From positions 148,322,547 through 148,386,546 of the forward strand of contig NC_030678.2 of NCBI RefSeq assembly GCF_000004195.4: a DNA stretch of 64,000 nucleotides. The letters run 5' to 3'. Below are positions 57,168 through 64,000 of this stretch, in pieces (positions within the stretch are counted from its first letter, which is position 1; every line of letters begins with the position of its first letter). The notes under the pieces were generated by a model. The model was not told the origin of the DNA and did not search any database. It saw only the letters and a list, made by a program, of their open reading frames with translations. The position numbers and the translations under genes were made by a program. Source of the DNA: Xenopus tropicalis (taxonomy: Eukaryota; Chordata; Amphibia; Anura; Pipidae).

Positions 57168-57239
57168 GATCAATGTAGAGCACAAAATATAGAGCATATA
57201 ACAGCACATATGGAAAACCCCATTTCATCTAAATAAACC

Positions 57240-57580
57240 ATTTCCATAAAATATACTTTTTTTAGTAGTATGTGCCATTGGGTAATCCTAAATAGAAAAC
57301 TGGCATTTTAAGAATTAAGGGCCACCTCCTGGGATCATAGGATTCACAGTGCACACAAACAAGCCAAGGCACACATACATGCTAGGCCCAATCAGCCAAT
57401 TAATGGACAGAGTTCTGCCTTTTGCTCCCACACTATTTCCTGTTACAGTTAGAGCTGCATTATTCCCTGTCAGCTGATCTCTGAGGGAGCACCCACCCCA
57501 TCACTAAATGGTGGCTCAAGGGAAAAGGTGTAAAAGGGCAATATTTATTGATATTTACTGATATTATATATTCCAGTTTT
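57240..57580. repeat. Interspersed repeat shared with 6757-7012
   Basis: This copy contains an extra ~150 bp (CACACATACATGCTAGGCC to about CCCATCACTAAATGG) relative to 6757-7012. The family is unrecognised. Confidence 0.55.
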
Positions 57581-58430
57581 ACTTAAAAATGTGCCTAGTG
57601 TTATAGTGGAAAGGGAAGTTAGGAGTAAATTCAGGCAGAACTGGGACTGAGAGAGAGAAAAGACTGGAAACAAAGCTGCTACTTTTGATGTGTGATACTT
57701 TAGGGAAAGGTGAGAAGCAGAAGAGAGAGCACAATATATGCTAAGAGTAAGGCCAGCTATAGGGAATTCTGCCAACTGATTGGATGTGTTCTGGTTTACA
57801 TATGAAGTGCCTTCTTAATTCTAATGTTCTGCAGACAGATGCTTTATTGCATTTGGATATCATAAAAAGTCTCCAACCCTTCACTCAGCAATATGCTTAT
57901 GGTTTCCATTATACCATGGTGCATTGCCTGACGGTCCCAGCCCTCTGTGAGTAAATGACTCAGAACCCAGTGTGAGCTTCCACTATCTCCCTGGCCACCA
58001 TGGGCTGCTGAAGGCAACAGCGCACAGCTTGTAAAGGGATCACACACTCGGAACATTTGATTTCTGTTTCTGTTTGATTTCCATTAGCTGCAGCAAGTAA
58101 AGTAAGTTGTTAAGATCCATCTCCCTCATGATCTTCAGACTAGACTTTTGGTTTATGTGACTTACTGAATCATGGATTCCCAGTTCCTCCCACCAAAATC
58201 TATGCACAATACTGTTGCACAAGTCATTTCATCCTCTTCAAAATCTGCGGTCTCTTTGTGGTGACCCCCTATAAAATCTGTGTTTGTTTTTCACCATTTT
58301 CCAGCATTTTTGGTGAAGCAAAAACGCATGGAGAAATTCTAATAATGCTACTGATGTTTTTTCCCATGGTTTTTTCTGCATTTTTTTTAGTGATTTTCTA
58401 GGAGTTTCCCTGCTTTTTCACATGTAGTGA
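57581..58430. other. No gene recognised
   Basis: This is moderately AT-rich DNA. Minus-strand open frames of 60-76 codons show no recognisable domains. Confidence 0.35.
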
Positions 58431-58431
58431 T

Positions 58432-58840
58432 ATAAAGGGGTTGTTCTGATATTCTAAGAAAATGTGCAATTGGTTTTTATTTTTTATTATTTGTGGTTTT
58501 TCAGTTATTTCGTTTTTTTGTTTTGCAGCTCTCCAGTTTGAAATGTCAGCGGCTATCTGGTTGCTAGGGTCGTGTTCACCTTAGCAACTAGGAAGTGGTT
58601 CGAATGAGAGATTGGATTATCAATAAGAGAGGGCCTGAATAGAAAGATAAGGAATAAAATGTAACAATAATAATAAAACAGTTGGCTCAGAGAGCAATAG
58701 TTTTTTTTTGCTGCTGGGAAGCTGAAAAGATGTAGAAGAGAAAGGCAAATAATTCAAAATATAAAAAATAAATAATGAAAGTTGAGACATTATATAAAAT
58801 ATTAAAAGTGAACTAAAAGGTGAACCACCTGTTTAAATCC
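58432..58840. mobile_element. TTAA-family MITE copy
   Basis: Between TAAAGGGGTTGTTCTGA and GGTGAACCACCTGTTTAAA lie the family texts GCTCTCCAGTTTGAAATG, GGTTGCTAGGGT and ATAAAATGTAACAATAAT. Confidence 0.65.
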
Positions 58841-60081
58841 TGAAGCAATGGAAAGTGAGTAAGGGCACGTACTGACGAGGGTTTGTTTCTGCGCTCCCCT
58901 GCAGCGCTGCAACTGTTGTGTTGGAAGAAAGGGCTGCGTTGGAACGCACGAGCCCAAAGGGTTCTACCAACTCAAAGCAGGGCCGCTAAATGGAGATGAA
59001 AGCTGTTATTCCTTTGTTCTCTTGTTCCGTGATTCCTAGAATTCCTTTTGTTTGTTTGGAATCTCATTAACATATGACCAGAATTTTAATTTCATTATCT
59101 TAATATTCCTAATCATTTAAAAATATCATAACTGCCTTAATATTCTAATTACTCACTTTGCAGGACTGTGTGTCGCTTTCTCACAAAACCCAGTTTTCTA
59201 GCGGAATATGTTTAAAAACGATCATGACACATGAAACTGTATAAGCTATATCTGTACTTCTATATTTGATTTTTTTCTGCAAAATTAGTGTTTGATCCAC
59301 ACAAACTACAGGTTGAATTTATGACCAAATGCCCTGTTTGCCACTTAAGATTTATGATGCTTTGGAACCTTGTATGCTGTCAAAAGGGGTTAGAAAGAGA
59401 ATTTTCATGATATTTCTGTGCAAAATGTTTCTGCCCGAAGTGTTGTTGCTGAGGAAGCCTAGAAACACCAATCTATATGTTAATTCACAAACTAGATTTA
59501 CCTAGAATCCCTGCCCTACAGTAAATACAGCATGCAGACTATTCCTATATGCAGCACTGGCCAAACCCAAACGGATGTAATTCATTCCAGTTTATATACT
59601 GAATATAGCTAAGCGTGCGTACTTTATTTTGATTGCTGGTGAACAGTGCCCTATTTCTATCACAATCACTGCAGGGATATGTGCTCAGTGCAAGTTATAT
59701 AAGAAAACATAGTGTATTGCTTCCTAGCATTAGTGTATGCAGTGGGTTTTGGGAAAAGCATTTTTGCAGAGTTAAGATGTATGTTGGGCCAAGTGCATTG
59801 TGGGTAACAGATACATCCCAAAAGTTGTATCTCTGTGTGGGCATATTATACTGCATATATTGTATATACGTATGTGTGCATCTACATATATACTGTATAT
59901 ACACACACACACACACTTATCTTATCTATGTGTTTATCTATCTATCTGTCTATCATCTTTTTATCTGTCTGTTTATCTTTGAAATAAAATATCTCCTGTC
60001 ATAAAATATAAGACTATTAGACTGTTCTAATATATTTGGTTTGGGCTGCACTTATTTTTACAATAGACAAGTGTTGTGACA
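58841..60081. other. No gene recognised; microsatellites near 59890-59980
   Basis: An (AC)n run at about 59900-59915 is followed by a TATC/TGTC-rich tract to 59980. Nothing else was seen. Confidence 0.4.
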
Positions 60082-60089
60082 GAAATGAC

Positions 60090-61526
60090 CATAGGCGGAT
60101 TTTCCATAAGGCTAGGGGAGGCTAAGCCTCCCCAAACCTGCTTGGCACATTAAAAAAAACAAAACAAAAAAAAAAAACCTTACTCCGTTTCTGCACTGTC
60201 CTGGAAAGCTGTTCTTGCAAGCCCGTTTTGCTGTGCTCTGATTGGATCTTTCTTCTTGTGGATTCTCCAATCAGAGCACAGCTTTCTTGACAGACAGTAA
60301 AATTGACCAATCAAAGCACAGATGCACACAGGGATCGGGAGATTTTGCAAAAAGAATCTGCAGAAGAATCTGCAGCTGTAACTTTACCTAAGAACCAACT
60401 CTCAACTTTTGCTGCAGATTTCATCCCACAGGTACTATACACAGGTACTATACACGGGTACTATACAGTTCTAAAGAATCACTAGCTGACATTAAATTGT
60501 TTTTTGCCTGACCTGACATATAATAATTTATAATCTATCCCCTACCCTAACAGATGGAGGGTAAGTTAACTCTTTCTCTCTGAAAAAGCTCATTGTGTGT
60601 TTGTATATTTGTTGTTGTTTTTTGCACTTACTATTTTTTTTTTTGTCATTGTTTTGTTCTTTTATAGTAAGTTACAGTGGGGCCAATGCTGTGTATCAGT
60701 GCCAGTGTTATAGTGCCAGGGTCTGAATATCTGCCATCCGTACCCACTGCTTCTCACTGTATATAATGTGCTGGGTTTGTGAATACGGACTGCGTCTCAC
60801 TGTATATAATGGGGAGTCAGTACCCACTGCCTTTCTTGCTATAAAACATAAACACATCTAAAGGGGTGGTTTACTTTTAAGTTAACCTTTAGTATGTTAT
60901 GAAATGGCCTATTCCTAGCAACTTTGCAATTGGTCTTCCTAATTAATTTTTTTGAATAATTTGCCTCTGTTCTGCCTCTTTCCAGATTTCAAATGGGGGC
61001 CAAAAATATTGCTCTGTGAGGCTACAATTTTATTATTATTATAATTTTGTATTACTTATTTTTCCAAGTAGGCCCCTTAACTATTCATATTCCAATCTCT
61101 TGTTTAAACCACTGCCTGGTTGCTAGGGTAAATAAGACCCTAGCAACCAGATAGCTGCTGAAATACCAAATGGAGTGCTGCTGAACAAAAAGCTAAATAT
61201 CTGAAAAACCATTAAAAATAAAAGTGAATTCGAATGCGAACTAGCCCTTGAAACTAACTGATCACAAACACAAATGTTTGCAGATCGATCCCTAACAGAA
61301 GTGCGCGTATGAATACTTTTACATCCTAAACATTTTAGGGTAAAAAAAAGCACCCCCCGCACTTTTGTACAGTATCCCTGGGAGTCAGTGGGAACGGCAA
61401 GAGGTAGTTGGGAGGTTAACTTTTTACACCAGCAGTGAATCCACTAAGTGTCACATTAGCTGTAGGTCAGTCTGTGTATGGGCCATCTTTAGCCTCCCCA
61501 AACAAAAAAGTCACCCTCCGCCTATG
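60090..61526. mobile_element. 1.4-kb hAT-like element with perfect 8-bp target duplication
   Basis: The ends CATAGGCGGA and TCCGCCTATG are exact inverted copies, and both ends carry TAGCCTCCCC-type text just inside. The flanks GAAATGAC at 60082-60089 and 61527-61534 match perfectly. A short open frame near 60303-60440 (KESAEESAAVTLPKNQLSTF) may be a transposase N-terminal remnant but is not convincing. A TTAA-family MITE (about 60858-61250) is nested inside. Confidence 0.8.
60858..61250. mobile_element. TTAA-family MITE nested in the 60090-61526 element
   Basis: Family texts AAGGGGTGGTTTACTTTTAA, GTTAACCTTTAGTATGTTA, CACTGCCTGGTTGCTAGGGT and CCAGATAGCTGCTGAAATAC are in the usual order. The right end is eroded. 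Confidence 0.65.
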
Positions 61527-61534
61527 GAAATGAC

Positions 61535-64000
61535 ATTTCTCTACACCAATTTTAGCCAATGATATCACTACTGCTGCTACAATATAGTTTACAGGTTACC
61601 CTTGTGTATTTTATATTTGTAAAAGCAAGAGTACCTGTTTAACATGTCCTATGTAATAAAGTACTAATTGCAATTATACTGCTGGGTTCCCAGTCTCCCT
61701 GCTGCTTTCTGTATGGAGTTCCTTTCTATATGTCCCCTACTTACTCTGCTGTACTTACTAGCTCTCTTTGCCATGCTCACCATAGACAAGAGGTTTGCAT
61801 AACTTGTAAAATATATCAGTGCTTAGTGATATCATCAGTTATAGATGGTGTTTAGTGATATAATTTGTAAATAATGTAGTCGTGCAAGCATTAAAAACAT
61901 GGTTAGAGAGGGCAAGAGAACCAGAAGTGATTTGGAGAGTTGGAGGGAGGAAGAGTTGGATGAGGAATGAGTAATCATTAGAGGAAAAAGGGAGAGTCTT
62001 AGTAAGAAATAGTGATGAGCAAATCTGTCCTGTTTTGTTCCGCTGTAAAATTTTATGAAACTGCATTTTTTTCGGCTTTTTTATACGTGCGCCAAATTTG
62101 TCATGACGCATTTTCTCCAGTGGGCACGACATGGGTTGTGGTGCTGACGCAGTGACGCTAGCGCATGTGTGTGACATTATCGCGCTGCTTCTGCAGTGGA
62201 AATTCAAAATAAAAGCGTGCTAAGGACCCTAGTTCCGAGTACACGTTGAACTCCTGGGTGTTCCGGGGTGCACTATAATTCCTTATTGACTGATTTCTAG
62301 TTCCTGACCTTCCTGATTTGACTCCTGACTACAAGTGACAGTTGCCTGCCTTGATCTTGTGCCTGGAAATGACTATGAACTCTCATAACCCCTTGATTAC
62401 CGCAAACTGAATTCCAACCTGTAAGCCGCTTGGCCCTGACAGGAACCCTTGTTAAACATATGCATGATGCACATCAATATTCTACAGGTCTAATAGCAGA
62501 AAACAATGTCATTTTTCCGCTGCAAATGCAAAGAGCCCCAGTCATTTTACAGCAGTCCTGGCTATTAACTACACACAGGCTGAAGTGCTGATTGAGGAGA
62601 ATGCTGGTACCAATTTTAAAACTAAAAGGGCAAAGAACAATACAAACTAGAAGGGTTTATTCAGAGAATAATAACATAACAGCACTTGAAAATTGTTAGT
62701 GCTTACATTAACTTCAAAACTGTCATTATTATTATTGTGAAAGTTATAAAGGCAGTGGCTTTTAATTACTTGTTAATTGCATTCTTGCTAATGATATAAG
62801 TGGGGTGGAGTCCCAGATCACGACAATGGAAATACACATCAACAAGCAGCTGCAGTCAACTCCAACTAGATTTTTGGGCATATAACTTGCATCATTTGTA
62901 CTGCATATATATCACCTCCCGTTGCCAGTGCCATCACATTTTCCCAAGGCAAATAGCAGTTTTCACCCGTCAGCCATTTTCCCACTGACACATCATCAGT
63001 GACATGTACATCTGCAAATAACACATGTGGGCTGTAAATTTTATGCATTGGAGAATCCACACTTACACAGGCAGAACTTACTTTGATAAAAAGTCTTGCT
63101 GGGATTGAGCCTTGTAATGTTTAAGGTAAGCTCAGGAGAGGAGGTTAGGAGAAAAAAATATGAGCAGGCAGCTAAAGTTTCTATGGGAACCAGCAATTCC
63201 ATCTCTTCATTTGCTGCTAGCCTGAAGACCATGTTTAGTAAACTGAGCTGAGAAGAACTGAGCATGCCCAGTAGCCATAAGCCAAAGTAAATTCCTGTGG
63301 GAGGGGGTTGAGTTGGTTAGAGAAGATGAAGGAACCCTTAGTGATTAAAGGAATGCCGCAGCCTTACTATTAACCTTTGCACAACCGGAATGGCTCACTT
63401 TCTTGTTCTCTTTTTTTCCAAGCTGATTTGTTTACACATAGATCATGAGGGAAAACAAAAGCTGCTATACTTAAATGGTATCTGTCAGTTGACGTGGATT
63501 TACAATGTATTAATGAATACAGGCAATGTCAAGAATAGTGGATTTGTTTCAGTCATGTCAGTTTATAAGTGCTTCATGCACAATCGGGGATATTTATTTT
63601 GGGTGTATTTGCTTTATTTTAAGGCATTAGAGCAAAGCGTCTTTATTATTTCTGACTTTGTTGGGGATATCACCTTCCTGTACAGTAAACACACCAAGAA
63701 GTAGCTGCTTAAGAATGAATGCATACTTGTTCTGCTAATGTTTCCTAATGCAGCCCGACAAGCACTATTGGCACAAGCATGGTGTCCTGTTTACTGAGGT
63801 GGTTCCTGGTATTTTGGCTCCTTAATTGTGACGGTTTGGCATTGTAAATGAGCTTTTCATTTTTAAAGGGCTCCTTATTTCATAGATGATAACCAGGTGA
63901 CCATTATAGAGTAAGTTCATTTTTACTAATAATTATGTCCATTTGTATTGTTGCCATTTGGACAACACGGGTAAAATGCATTTCTTAGGTACAGGGATGT
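61535..64000. other. No gene recognised
   Basis: A fragment of the TAGTGATG palindromic family begins at about 62009 (TAGTGATGAGCAAATCTGTC). The 104-codon open frame at 63390-63704 has no family features. No aquaporin-type NPA exon or further CR1 piece was found up to the window end. Confidence 0.4.

Noticed and set aside
63390..63704. 104-codon open frame near the window end
   Set aside because: No domain, no splice context and AT-rich composition like neighbouring DNA.
41146..64000. Search for a third aquaporin gene (AQP6-like) downstream
   Set aside because: No exon with an NPA motif or the 165-bp/81-bp exon patterns was seen.

Overview
The window is vertebrate genomic DNA from a frog of the genus Xenopus, probably X. 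tropicalis. The organism call rests on aquaporin exons split at the usual vertebrate positions and on a dense set of Xenopus-style interspersed repeats: TTAA-flanked fold-back MITEs, hAT-type MITEs with 8-bp target duplications, a TA-flanked MITE carrying 112-bp tandem units, and CR1 LINEs. I reached it from reading the sequence, not from a search. No prokaryotic features, CRISPR arrays, tRNAs or rRNAs were seen.

Two aquaporin genes lie head to tail on the + strand. The upstream gene has exons 2-4 at 5359-5523, 10409-10489 and 12389-12586; its first exon must lie before base 1. It looks most like AQP2 and ends in a protein-kinase-A-like RRKS tail. The downstream gene has four exons at 32704-33066, 36919-37083, 37804-37884 and 40885 to about 41071-41145, and looks like AQP5. 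Order and orientation match the mammalian AQP2-AQP5-AQP6 cluster. Both code for water channels of the plasma membrane with two NPA motifs and a water-selective aromatic/arginine filter. The AQP5-like C-terminus is unresolved: the exon-4 frame runs past the usual family end, two possible splice donors sit there, and acceptors lie at 42175 and 55340. No third aquaporin exon was found.

Layout: 1-5.4 kb, intron 1 of the AQP2-like gene with a complete hAT MITE; 5.4-12.6 kb, AQP2-like exons with nested minisatellite-bearing elements in intron 2; 12.6-32.7 kb, intergenic DNA with a possible solo LTR and many MITEs; 32.7-41.1 kb, the AQP5-like gene with a tandem-repeat MITE in intron 3 and another MITE just behind the exon-1 donor; 41-48 kb, a CR1 copy disrupted by a 28 x 41-bp minisatellite, two MITEs, a 1.2-kb fold-back element and a tandem-repeat MITE; 48.3-52.2 kb, a Tc1-like transposase remnant and a nearly full CR1 open frame broken by one frameshift; 53-54 kb, a complete hAT-type element carrying a minisatellite; 54-64 kb, mostly unique DNA with a possible terminal exon at 55340 and a 1.4-kb hAT-like element.

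The most unusual theme is tandem repeats that arise inside transposable elements. Three unrelated families (CR1, a hAT-type MITE and a TA-flanked MITE) each carry their own internal tandem array.
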